The notes beneath the pieces are model-generated. The model was not told the origin of the DNA. It made no database searches and saw nothing but the letters and a program-made list of their open reading frames with translations. A stretch of DNA of 44,292 bases from Theodoxus fluviatilis. Its lineage: Eukaryota; Mollusca; Gastropoda; Cycloneritida; Neritidae. The position numbers were made by a program, and so were the translations under genes. Positions 26,601 through 35,800 of this stretch are shown here, piece after piece. Within the stretch, counting starts at the first letter, position 1. Each line of letters opens with the position of its first letter. The stretch lies in contig JAWQFJ010000528.1 of assembly GCA_034096865.1 (NCBI GenBank), forward strand, positions 1-44,292, in the 5' to 3' direction.

Positions 26601-29600
26601 ACACAGACACAAAGAGGCATGCATGGAGATGGACGTACTGCCGTAACAGCTGCCTCCCTTGTCGCCAGGGTGTGTTGCTGTTGCTGGAGGTGGATATGGA
26701 CAGCTCTCCGTCGATGTGGTCATCTGCCATCACAACAACAGTGTGGTCATCTGCCATCACAACAACAGTGCTCGGCAATCACTCAGTATTATATTGTCTC
26801 AGTATGCAAAGTAAAAAATCTGAAAGACTGAAGATTTTCATCGAGACCTCGGCAGATGGGCGCCAGGCGAGTCCATTGTTTTCCAGGGAAGACAGGAATG
26901 ACACCTACGTCCAGAAATGCATTTTGCTGTGCTCCAAATAATCAAAGTTCATGTTTTAGCAAAGCAAAATACATTTCTGGATTCACGTCATTCCTATCTC
27001 GTCTGGAAAACAATGGACTCACCCTGGCACCCATTTTCCATCTTTTTTATTTTTTCAAACATGAGAATGCACATTACAGGTGTTGCTACTAACCAGAAAT
27101 AAGATGAACTTTCACATATATAATTTTCATATCCCATGTTGCTACTAACATATCATCTGGAGAACACCAAACAAAACCAAATAATCATATTTTCTTTCAT
27201 AAGATTCTAAAATCTATTCCTTAGTGAGACAGAGAGTGCATCATAAACATCAGTTGCACTGATAATATAAAATAATCTCAATGATTACATCTTACAGATG
27301 GAAAATACAAACAACTCAAAACCAACCTGTGCAAGACTGCCTTTTGCAAGAGAGGAGTAATTTAATTATTAATTTTGCCTTGAAAGCTGAACTGAGTTAT
27401 AAGTGACATGGCAAAAAGAAGGGTGGGACACCAAAATTACTCCAGAAATGATTCAACAATCAACAGAGACTACGTACCATCTTTCTTGTCACCGAATACA
27501 GGAGGCTTCATATCATCAGGGTTGAGGTCGGTTCCGTATTTCAGTTTGTGATATTTTGCTCTATACAATGAGAGTGAAGAGAATGAACAGCCTACATATC
27601 AGACCCATCTGAAGAGCATTTAAAAGGAAGAAATACAAGAAATATTTCTTTCTTATTTTCATAGGATGCTTTAGGAAAAAAGCTGAAAACAATTAAAACC
27701 TTTTTTTCTCTGTCACATAGAACTGCAGGACCTATTTTCTCACTGTTCAAAGACAATACAAAGAGTTTCGCGTTTGTGTTTTGTGCCAAATTTACTACAT
27801 TGAAATGATTGATGCATGACATACTACATCATCCACTTGCACACTATGCCTATTAAAAACTAAAATGACCAAATAGAATGCACAGAAAAAGCAAATGGGG
27901 AATTATCAACTTGGCTAAAGCTCAGACTCCTCCAAAGGTAACAGATACCTTACCTTTCCTGTTTGAGCGCAAACTCCAGCATCTTGATTCGTCGAACCAA
28001 ATCTTGTTTGAGGTTTTCCTGGCCTTTCCTCTCCCCTTGCAAGAAAGCTATCCTGGCCTGCAACACAGAAAGTAACCGTGCCCCATAAGTACATAGGCAG
28101 ACACAGGAAATGCAGTAAGTAGTGGGTCAATGCATTGTTCCAATCCAAGACAGACACTAGTAGTGGTATGACTCAACAGTACAGCCACATGTGCTGCATT
28201 CAGTGGAAAAACTGTCTGCTTGACTTTGTTGGAGACTTTGTGTTTTTATCTAAATAATTTTCACCAGAAATATACATTATCTTGGAACAGCAACACACTC
28301 TTCACAAGCATCAATAGACCTGAGACCCTGGTGACTCCACATGGTGTTAATCAAACGTCTGTTGATGCCCAGGTTGTAAGTCACTCAGGAATGCATTCAT
28401 TCCACTTGGGCATCAAAGGAATCATCCAATAAAACTTGCAATCACCTCAAAAATGGTGGGAACAACAAACCAGGAGACATTGGCGCTGCCTGCCCTGTGT
28501 TACTAGGGGTTGCTTCAAAGGCAACTGTCATGCAAAGCATGCATGAAATAGGCAGACTCCTCTTCCACTACCATACACCATCACTCAAGGCCGCAAGACA
28601 AAAAAGCATGTTGAACTTGAAGTAAGGCATCTTCTACTAGTTCAATGTCATCCCCTATCAAAAGCACCCAGATGGATTCTGATGGCTCCACTGACAGTGA
28701 ATCTGGTAATTTTGCTTGCCGTACAGGCAACAGTCTTTCTTGTCAAGTAGAACAATTGCTTTGACAGGAAAAGTTGAGAGGGGTCACTCAGTGCTCGACA
28801 CTCTCAAGTTTGTCATTTACGAATGCTTCCCCAAATATTCTCTAGCCTGTAGCAGATGATATAAACCACCCCATTATTTGAATAAGCATGCTATGTAATT
28901 GTAATGGTTCTAATATTTCACGAAGTAGTTCAAATAATGTTGATGCCATTAATTAATAATAATACTAAAATGTTGACATGTTTCCACTCTCTGTCTCTGC
29001 TTGCCAATTCTGAGGAACAGTTCACACACAAATTGCATGATGATGTTTACTAGTTTTGTTTGATCACTCCATTCTGAAGCTATAGTAAACTAACATTCCG
29101 CCAAGATTCCTTTCAACTGAACATCTACAGAAAGGTTGGTAACCAGGTAAGTCCTGACATTAGCACTTCAGAAAACAGACATTATTGTGTTGGTACACAA
29201 AAAAACCAGCCCTTGCTATAAACACAACAAAGAAGAAAATAATACCCATGGCCTCCTGCTGCATTGGTGTCTGGTTGTGTGCAACTGTCCCTCCAGCAAT
29301 ACACTTCCGACTGGTGTCTGCAGCCTAGGCATTGGTGTCTGGTTGTGTGCAACTGTCCCTCCAGCAATACACTTCCGACTGGTGTCTGCAGCCTTGGTGT
29401 CTGGTTGTGTGCAACTGTCCCTCCAGCAATACACTTCCGACTGGTGTCTGCAGCCTTGGTGTCTGGTTGTGTGCAACTGTCCCTCCAGCAATACACTTCC
29501 GACTGGTGTCTGCAGCCTAGGCAGCACTGCACAAGGTACCTTACAACAAAACAGAACTTTTCATCCTTCAACTTTGCAAGGTGGTCAATGCACACTGTAT

Positions 29601-32259
29601 GCTGCAGAACTTTATGAGTTATGCAACCAGCAATATTTTCAGCTGTTGTAGGCCATCCCAAAGGTCATCAGTCAGCAGCATTGACCACCCAGATCTTCAT
29701 ATACTTGGCATCTGCTACCGTCAATCTGACTGCCAGGAACACAGCAAAAGTTACAACTTCGCTGTCTGTTCTACTTTTAGACTATTCTAACATGCACATG
29801 GCAAATGCTTCAGCGACACTATCAAGATGAACGCACGAGTTCCATCTTTATTGAGCAATGAATTACAAAAGGCCATGCTCGACCATGAGACACCATGCAG
29901 AAATCAATGAACAGGTTTTCTTGCATCAATGTAAAAAGTGGAAGCCATCTCAGGTCATCAGGTACCAGTTACTATTGACAGCCATCCTGGTCTGTCACCT
30001 TTTCAAGTTACATACATGATACTGGGCATTTCAAGGAAAATAGCTGAAAAGCTCTGGTCTAACTCTCAGTTGTTGCTGCAGTAACATTAACAAAGGGTAG
30101 CCAACTACATAAATACAAAACTTTAGCACATTATATTGGGCTATTAGTCACAAACACATACACACAAAGTTGCAGTTAGGTAACATAGGGGGATGGATGG
30201 ATGGATGGTGTTTTACGGCCTATCACTAGTATCAGCCTTTGAAGGCTATGTAAGGCCATTAGGCACGAAAATCACAAGAACAGTTTAGAGTAAACGCAAA
30301 TCGAGTCATGATGTCCCTAGTTATTCGCCTCTTACAAATCGCGTAGGGAGACACGGTGGGTCAATTCTTACCCCGAACTCACAGGGGGATAACATAGGGG
30401 GAAAATGTAGGTGGTGAGTGTTGGTAGGCCAACTTAATTTAAAAAAAAATTAAGGTCAGGTTGAGTCTTTACACATGTGCATGTGTATCTGTGTGTTTAA
30501 AGAGATGTCATGTATACAGTAGATTCACCTGAACATAGATAACAAAGGTTTTCACTGAAAATGCTTTTAATGTTTAATCAGAGAGTGCTCAGAGGGTAAA
30601 TGGGTAAGCACACAGTTTGTTGTTTACCTTTGATTTTTTTTCCCCACACACACACAATTGAACATTTTTTGGGTCAATATTAATATAAAAAGGATTGGTC
30701 TGGTCACTGGTTTTTTGTTTTGTTTGTTTGTTATTAGGGGGTTGGGGGTGGGGGTGGGGGTGGGGTTGTCTTATGCTTCATTATAACATGTCAAATAATT
30801 GGTATTTAATAGTGCCAGAACGATGTCAGAAAAAAGAGTAAATAAGTCCTATAAACCACCTTTAATGAGTTATTTCCCCAAAATATGATGAACGTTTTAA
30901 ATACTAATGGTAATAGTACACTATTTCTGATAAACGGTGGAGGTCAGTAGTCACACACCAGACATGGAATTTCACAGCCAGTTAATCTTTCTAATGGCAC
31001 ATGATTCAAATCCTTGCTGCTCTGTTTTCCTGTTTACAGCACAGAGCCACTGTTGCAAACCACCAAAGGCCGGTCTAAAACAAACAAGTTTTATCCTCTG
31101 GTCGCAAAAATAACCTGCAACATTAGTTTCAGCATCTTGAAACGGGTCATTGGGATTTTTCTCTCTGCCAATTGTGTTTCAAAAGATATGCAATAATGCT
31201 TGGGTTCACACACTCTTACTACCAAACATCCCCAAAACAAAGCTCCCCTCAGTTCTTAGAACTCAAAGCCATGCTATTTGCAACTGCTTGTTTGGTTGTC
31301 TGCACCGTGATCACAACACGTTCCACCACGACAGTATCTGTGTAACATTTAATCTACATCCTTGCAATACAAGATATGTTCGATAGTGTGGGAAATGAAA
31401 AAGATTAGCCCATGACATGATAGTATACACAGACCGATCGAAACACGCTTCACTGCAACACTATCGAGTATCGTAATGCTATGCATAATTAGCAGACTTT
31501 CAATGTTCTGATGTACCATCAACATGGCAGTGATAATATGATTAACTAGCAGCTGTAACACTTCAGCTAGTACATATTGATAAAAGATCACAGTGACGGT
31601 CGAAGGCGATCCTGAACTGAAGATGTTTCTTTATTTACTCAAGCATTTGTCGACCTGAATCCTCGATGTGTATCATGAGACAGCTGCCCAAATGTCAGCT
31701 ATTTTGCAAACTATTCCTTGGATTTGATGCTAAATCTCAAACACTAGTGCTGAATAGATTTCCTCGTGCAAAAAGCAAAGCATGTCAATGTCAGGGGAGT
31801 TCCTTTTAAAGTCTGCAAAGATCAACCAAGAATTAATTACGTCGGCGAATAAATAACTTATGAATGGATAGCCGCCATGTTACAATATGGCTACCGCATA
31901 GCAAAGTCCCTGTCAAAATAGAAACACGACGATTTCAATACTGCATATCAACTGAGTAAGACATATGCTGTTGAGCACGCGTGCAAATAAGAAACGCTCT
32001 GAACAGTCTATCCATCTAGTCCAAGAGTAAAAAGAAAATGATAATAACTCACTTGAAGTTCGGCTCTTTCAACTTCCCACTGCGATCGTTCCATCTCGAA
32101 CCTTGCCCATTCCGTCTGCAGGAAATGTAAAATTCCCGGCATGGAGTATTGTGGGCGCTGGTTAGTTTCATCTTGCTGCAGTTTGGTAACCATCCCGATG
32201 CCTCCTGATGCAGGGCCTAGCTGGCCTCCGTGTTGAGATCCTGGACCTTCTTCGATCAT
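14453..32259 (-). CDS. STRN3: Striatin (STRN/STRN3 family), 14 coding exons, 3' end beyond window
   Basis: Scaffold and PP2A regulatory B''' subunit of the STRIPAK complex, a cytoplasmic/membrane-associated hub that brings PP2A to GCK/MST kinases (family knowledge). Exons read on the minus strand: 32259-32053, 28057-27954, 27560-27478, 26723-26639, 26020-25859, 24592-24464, 22610-22535, 21694-21553, 20489-20391, 19145-19011, 17261-17104, 16257-16199, 16008-15892, 14622-14453. All junctions are GT-AG and in phase, giving 575 residues plus 1 nt. Seen: [17 protein letters not shown] at 38-54, with the caveolin-binding pattern F46/W51/F54; coiled coil about 46-118; [17 protein letters not shown] (151-167) in the calmodulin-binding region; acidic linker; [30 protein letters not shown]; and WD40 blades 1-2 from about 472. 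Vertebrate striatins are near 780 residues, so roughly 200 C-terminal residues (remaining WD40 blades) lie left of position 1. Invertebrates usually have one striatin, so the STRN3 symbol is by family and synteny. Exons 3-14 are repeated at 1052..14121. Confidence 0.96.
14936..15671. repeat. Same minisatellite, copy B
   Basis: Same ten units in the same order as 1535-2270, with no length change between copies. Confidence 0.93.
15892..16008 (-). CDS. STRN3: Striatin exon 13 (copy B), WD40 blade 1
   Basis: Encodes [20 protein letters not shown], then [12 protein letters not shown]: a typical WD40 blade with the D-H and terminal W residues, ending QKTVPAK. Acceptor ttgCAG, donor GTAAGT. Copy A: 2491..2607. 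Confidence 0.97.
16199..16257 (-). CDS. STRN3: Striatin exon 12 (copy B)
   Basis: Encodes [19 protein letters not shown], the lead-in to WD40 blade 1. Acceptor gaCAG, donor GTGAGT, phase 0 to phase 2. Copy A: 2798..2856. Confidence 0.96.
17104..17261 (-). CDS. STRN3: Striatin exon 11 (copy B)
   Basis: Encodes a Gly-rich segment, then [20 protein letters not shown] and DPMSYD, the conserved block just before the WD40 propeller. Acceptor ttgCAG, donor GTAAGT, leaves phase 0. Copy A: 3702..3859. Confidence 0.97.
19011..19145 (-). CDS. STRN3: Striatin exon 10 (copy B)
   Basis: Begins [16 protein letters not shown], matching the conserved LQxMLANL block, then a Ser/Thr/Pro-rich linker ending MPDVDDM. 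Acceptor ggCAG, donor GTATGA, phase 1 to phase 1. A C-rich tract lies 90-135 nt upstream on the coding strand. Copy A: 5608..5742. Confidence 0.95.
19589..19710. repeat. 61-bp tandem duplication present only in copy B
   Basis: Unit starts gtgggggaggggaaggcct and occurs twice, with g/t and t/c differences between units; copy A has it once (from about 6186). Lies in striatin intron 9. Confidence 0.9.
20391..20489 (-). CDS. STRN3: Striatin exon 9 (copy B)
   Basis: Encodes [20 protein letters not shown] then [12 protein letters not shown], the conserved basic helix of striatins. Acceptor caCAG, donor GTAAGT, phase 1 to phase 1. Copy A: 6930..7028. Confidence 0.96.
21553..21694 (-). CDS. STRN3: Striatin exon 8 (copy B), alternative donor inside
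   Basis: Encodes [20 protein letters not shown], then LAEFDFMV and the conserved GDGTEW motif. Donor GTAAGG at 21552, phase 1. A second donor (GTGAGG, after GAGAGCG, 48 nt upstream in the transcript) is also phase 1 and would remove 16 residues including GDGTEW. Copy A: 8095..8236. Confidence 0.93.
22535..22610 (-). CDS. STRN3: Striatin exon 7 (copy B)
   Basis: Encodes [20 protein letters not shown] then KGVKLK, an acidic, disordered linker as in other striatins. Acceptor ttgCAG, donor GTAGGC, leaves phase 0. Copy A: 9087..9162. Confidence 0.9.
22766..24314. mobile_element. Same candidate transposon, copy B
   Basis: Equal in length and nearly identical to 9318-10866 (offset 13448), including TIRs and the CpG-rich block at about 23530-24010. 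Confidence 0.55.
24464..24592 (-). CDS. STRN3: Striatin exon 6 (copy B), acidic linker
   Basis: Encodes [15 protein letters not shown], then [13 protein letters not shown] (the conserved FxFL block before the acidic run) and a five-Asp stretch. Acceptor ttcAG, donor GTGAGG. Copy A: 11016..11144. Confidence 0.94.
25065..25623 (+). mobile_element. Same SINE-like repeat, copy B
   Basis: Identical layout at offset 13448: A box at 25065-25084, (aac)n tail near 25620. Confidence 0.45.
25859..26020 (-). CDS. STRN3: Striatin exon 5 (copy B)
   Basis: Encodes [20 protein letters not shown] followed by SLLGL and a variable Gly/Gln linker. Acceptor ttgCAG, donor GTAAGC, phase 2 to phase 2. It holds the only coding difference I found between copies: CTA here versus CTG in copy A (12411..12572), both Leu. 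Confidence 0.95.
26302..26610. repeat. CA-rich compound microsatellite, copy B
   Basis: Same position relative to exon 4, but unit order and length differ from copy A, the most variable place between the copies. Confidence 0.95.
26639..26723 (-). CDS. STRN3: Striatin exon 4 (copy B), calmodulin-binding region, tandem acceptors
   Basis: Encodes [10 protein letters not shown]...[10 protein letters not shown], matching the calmodulin-binding region of striatins. Donor GTACGT at 26638. The acceptor used here is ggCAG before 26723. A 27-bp tandem copy creates an identical acceptor before 26750 that would add nine in-frame residues ([13 protein letters not shown]). A long TG-rich tract starts about 30 nt after the donor. 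Copy A: 13200..13284. Confidence 0.92.
27478..27560 (-). CDS. STRN3: Striatin exon 3 (copy B)
   Basis: Completes the Arg codon split with exon 2, then [20 protein letters not shown], the end of the coiled coil and a conserved Pro-containing stretch. Acceptor tatAG, donor GTACGT, leaves phase 1. Repeated in copy A at 14039..14121. Confidence 0.96.
27954..28057 (-). CDS. STRN3: Striatin exon 2 (coiled coil)
   Basis: Encodes [20 protein letters not shown] and on to the LEFALKQE block, the heptad-rich core of the striatin coiled coil used for oligomerisation and PP2A-A binding. Acceptor ttgCAG, donor GTAAGG, enters phase 0 and leaves phase 2. It lies outside the duplicated segment and occurs once. 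Confidence 0.97.
29264..29521. repeat. Tandem repeat, 4 units of 62-68 bp (striatin intron 1)
   Basis: Units start ttggtgtctggttgtgtgca at 29264, 29332, 29394 and 29456. The first and last end with an extra taggca-type spacer after gtctgcagcc. The units are nearly identical, so recent. Confidence 0.95.
30193..30390. mobile_element. Short retroelement-like insertion with 11-bp target-site duplication
   Basis: 198 bp beginning atggatggatggatggtg and ending gaactcacagggggat. It is flanked by perfect direct repeats aacataggggg (30182-30192 and 30391-30401). Size, duplication length and lack of coding fit a SINE-type insertion; no clear A/B boxes were identified. Confidence 0.6.
30737..30765 (+). 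other. G-quadruplex motif
   Basis: Five G runs of 4-5 spaced by TT or T (ggggg tt ggggg t ggggg t ggggg t gggg). On the template strand of striatin intron 1. Confidence 0.75.
32053..32259 (-). CDS. STRN3: Striatin exon 1 (start codon, residues 1-69)
   Basis: The first and only in-frame ATG is at 32259, with A at -3. A polar Gly/Gln-rich leader of about 37 residues precedes the conserved block [14 protein letters not shown], then the start of the coiled coil ending ...VERAELQ. The donor GTGAGT follows at 32052, phase 0. The open frame extends upstream to 32325, but only through a GTG, so I do not use that as a start. Confidence 0.96.
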
Positions 32260-32276
32260 CTTTGCTTGGCCGCCAT
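32256..32276 (-). promoter_or_regulatory. Short upstream ORF overlapping the striatin start codon
   Basis: ATG GCG GCC AAG CAA AGA TGA encodes six residues in another frame. Its stop TGA overlaps the striatin ATG as ATGA. The upstream ATG has G at -3 and G at +4, a strong initiation context, and its ATGGCGGC core also resembles a YY1 site. It only matters if this stretch is within the mature 5' UTR. Confidence 0.5.
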
Positions 32277-32824
32277 GACAAAAATTTAGGAAGGGGGCGC
32301 TGGCTAGGCGAATGACGTCACTCACCGGCGATGGCTTAGGGCAGTTGGCATGTGGTGTGTAGAGTTCGTGCTAGAGCGAGTTACTCATACACAGTCGGCC
32401 TACTCTGTAGAACGTGCCCACTCTATGAGTAAACGGGTGCCGGTTTGACTCAGGCATTGTTGTTGATTGGAGAAATATACTGCAGGGCGTTGCTGTTCTC
32501 TACATGTTGTCACTGGAAGTAGAATGCAACAGCACTGCAGCCTACTAAAGTCTGCAGATCGCCTATGAACTAGAGTAACACTAACAGTTACTTGCATTTA
32601 TCTAGTACTAGTTAACCCAACAAGAACGTTGTCCGATTCGTTATATGTTGGGAGATTTATTTTGGTGTAAAAAGTGTGTGGTGAAAACCATCGGAATTGT
32701 GATTATTAGGCATCTCAGCAGGCACTCAGAAACTGAGAACGTAGCATGATCCGAAAGTTCAGCCATCAGACGATCAGTTGAGTTAGTGTGCTCCAACTAC
32801 TGAACTAGGCCTACAATCTTCAAA
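32260..32824. promoter_or_regulatory. Shared head-to-head promoter region of striatin and AP4S1
   Basis: 565 bp separate the two start codons, which diverge. No TATA box is obvious. The region holds a perfect CRE palindrome (32313-32320), an inverted CCAAT (GATTGG, 32465-32470) and an ATGGCGGC element near the striatin side. Transcription starts and 5' UTR limits cannot be read from sequence. A bidirectional promoter is inferred from the distance and orientation. Confidence 0.75.
32313..32320. promoter_or_regulatory. CRE palindrome TGACGTCA
   Basis: A full 8-bp CREB/ATF consensus, 54 bp upstream of the striatin ATG and about 505 bp upstream of the AP4S1 ATG. Full CREs are common in bidirectional promoters, but binding is not shown. 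Confidence 0.55.
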
Positions 32825-32877
32825 ATGATTCGACTCTTCTACATTGTTAACAAAAGAGGAGATTTAAGACTTACGAG
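32825..32877 (+). CDS. AP4S1: AP4S1 exon 1 (start codon)
   Basis: ATG with A at -3, encoding MIRLFYIVNKRGDLRLT plus two bases of an Arg codon. The VNK.G..RL spacing is that of sigma adaptins. Donor AG|GTAACT, phase 2. Confidence 0.92.
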
Positions 32878-35800
32878 GTAACTGCAGCATCACCACATGC
32901 TTGAATCACTTTTTCTATTTCACCTTTCTGCTACGCTGCATTCACATTGTTTTGTTGTGAATTTTATTTTCATTGGCAACATGTCTTGCCGATGAGTAAT
33001 CACTTTCAGTACGTATGTACTTCTTCCTTATCCCCAATCCCTTCTTTTTTTGCATCTTTCATCATCTCTTCTTTCTTATTCCTCCTTATTCCTTGTTCCT
33101 TTTTTCCTTATTTATCTTCTTCCAATAATCCTCCATCATCTTAATTATTTCCTTCATACCATTTCACTTGCTTTTGTTGTTGTTGTCATTGTTGGTATGT
33201 CATTTACTTGTTTTTCTATCTCCCTCTGCCTTCTGTCTTCTCTATTTGTCCTCTTCTGCCGTTGACTCCATTTTTCTCATGTGCATTATCCCTCCTCTCA
33301 TTTTCCTCTGTTCATCCTTCGTCCTCTGTTCTGCCTCCCATCCCCCCCCCCCCCCCCCATCCCCCCCCTTACCCCCCTCACAGTTCCCCACTTTCAGCCT
33401 CATGACATATCTTGCTCTTTTGTTTCACTTTCTCCCTTTCTTATTTCTCATCTTTTAAATCATTTTCCTCCTAGCCCTCCTACCACAACCCATCCCTATA
33501 CCCTTACCTTCCCCACCTCACCACCCCTCCCTCCACCATCCGCTGCCCTCTCCACCCCACCACCCCTCCCTCCACCAACCTACCCACTGCCATCCCCACC
33601 CCACTACCCCTCCATCAACCATCCCCTGCCCTCTCCACCCCACTACCCCTCCATCCATCACACCCTGCCCTTCCCACCCCTCCTGACATGCCTGGCACCC
33701 TCTCTACCACCACCCCGCCCTCCTCCAACCTCTGTTCTCCCCACCCCACCACCCCTCCCCTCCCTATCCCACCACCCCTCCCCTCCCTATCCCACCACCC
33801 CTCCCTCCTCCAACCTCTGTTCTCCCCACCCCATATCCTCTCCCTGGACCACTCTGGGCCCTGCTCACTCCACAATCCCTCCCCACCTCATTCATCCATC
33901 CCCCCCCTGCCCTCCCCACCCCACCACCCCTCCCTCCTCCAACCTGTTCTCCCCACCCCATATCCCCTCCCTTTACCACTCTGGGCCCTGCTCACTCCAC
34001 AACCCCTCCCCACCTCATTCATCCACCACCCCCTGCCCTGTCTTTGTGCATTTCCCTTTAGTCCTATACATCTTTGAATGCCTGGCAAATAAATAAACTA
34101 ATCTAATTTTTTCTGGATTCTATCATCTCTAGTTCTAGGAAGACCCCAGGTTAGACTGGGATTCCCTAATCCCTACTCTCATGTTGCTTAGTTGGGTTCT
34201 ACAAGTGCAGAATTTGATTTTTAAATGCCAACCCTAAACTTTTTCAATCAAAAATAAATGAAAAAATTAATGGTAACCAACATATTGTGTGCTGTCCCAT
34301 CTTCTCTGCCTTATGAGCACCCCGGGGAATCCACTATTTAAGTTTTTAAAAGTTTTTCAGTAAAAAGGAATTTATTATCTATGTTCAATCTAGCCTCTTC
34401 TAATATAAAATGGTACAGGCTGACCTCATGACCTTATTTTCTTCTGGCCTTAGAGAAATGAATAGATTAATATACAAATGAGAAAGTATTTATTGGTTTA
34501 ATTTAAGTGTGTATTGTTTTTAAGGCAGTTTTGCTTTGCTTTTCAATGTGTAAGGGACAGAGGATGTGTTACCTGTGGTGGCATGAAGAAATCTATGCAA
34601 AGTTTTGTTGGTTATGCACTTTACCTATTTGGTATATTTTGCTTGCATTTTCAAATGCTAATAGCTTCATATTTTTTATGTTTGAATAGTTATATCAGTT
34701 GTGTATAGCTGGACAGTATTCTTTGAAATTTTGTCATTAAAAACTCAATAATTAGCTTGAGAATATTTTATAATGGCAGTGTTGCCATTTGTTACTAAAA
34801 ATAACACACACACGCACACACACACACACACACACTCACACACACACACACACACACACACATGCACGCATGCACACACACATGCACGCACGCACACACA
34901 TGCACGCACGCACACACATGCACGCATGCACACACGCATGTACACAAGAAAACTGGAGGTTGAGGCACCAGCCACTATAATAATAAACCGACCTGAGTAG
35001 ATTTGATGTATTTGTCTTTGCCTCTCCCTGTTGCCATCATGCCTCAGGTTACATGATAGGTGATATCATAATTCAGTGTTGCACATGTGACCCCACTGTA
35101 ATGATCACTGACTGAATCAATTGTCTGTTGACCTCAGCACAGAGTGAACAAAGGATTTCTGTGAAGTTGTTTTGTGATAACACTGTATCCTGTTAGACAT
35201 CATTTGCATAGATCTATATTTCTTTTTTTAATCTTGTACCAGTTTCTCTTATCTCAGTACCAGCAGATGTATTCAATACTTAACATCAAGATTACAAATA
35301 AAGAGCTTTAATCAGTAAATAATTCATAAATTCAACTCGGATATATAGTATAGATTCTGTTAATATTTAGAGAATACTTATTCTGTTGTCATTTTTTTCT
35401 GTGCTGAAATATTATATCTGTTAAATTAACAGTTAATCCTAAAATGTATGCATCCAAATTGATGGAATCTGGTATCGTCATTGTTTCCTTCACTCTCACA
35501 TCACCCTGCTAGTGGTGTTACTGCTACAGTATTCTCAGACAACTGAATAGTTGAATTCACTTAATTCTAAAGATCCTGTACCACCCATTACTGCCCACCC
35601 TGCTCAATCCTGTACAGCCCATAGCCGCCCACCCCATGTCACCATGTGGCTGTTACTTGACAGATTTTTTTCTACAAATTGCATAATCCTTACAGGACTG
35701 GAGACTGAAGCATGGAATGACTTACAGAACCTGAAGAGTTAATAAAGGAATGCATGGAAGTTGAGAGGTTTACCTAGTCACAAAGAAAACCAAGTTAAAT

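Larger units (their letters stand above)
14293..27721. repeat. Copy B of 13.4-kb near-identical direct repeat
   Basis: Starts immediately after the Ns with 'aacggctcagtacacag', the same bases as 892 onward, and ends at 27721 with 'ctctgtcacataga'. Differences from copy A include a 61-bp tandem duplication (19589-19710), a 10-bp deletion in the sequence matching 9010-9030, length changes in the CA tract, and scattered SNPs. Confidence 0.97.
28058..32052 (-). other. Striatin intron 1
   Basis: 4-kb intron between exons 1 and 2. Holds a four-unit tandem repeat (29264-29521), a SINE-like insertion (30182-30401) and a G-quadruplex motif (30737-30765). I see no other coding exon in it. Confidence 0.8.

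Noticed and set aside
26277..26941. Open frames up to 217 residues over the CA tract (also 12847-13502)
   Set aside because: Thr/His repeats from a microsatellite, antisense to striatin exon 4.
892..27721. Genuine tandem duplication of striatin exons 3-14
   Set aside because: Both edges coincide with the 10-N gap and differences are at allelic level. Kept as a possibility but not preferred.
29182..29661. Open frames of 100-160 residues on both strands
   Set aside because: Translations of a four-unit tandem repeat in striatin intron 1.
32260..32325. N-terminal extension of striatin exon 1 to 32325
   Set aside because: The first codon there is GTG, not ATG, and the 22 extra residues resemble no striatin. 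The ATG at 32259 is the only in-frame one.
33281..34096. 271-residue open frame
   Set aside because: Pro/Ser/His low-complexity translation of a C-rich repeat inside AP4S1 intron 1.
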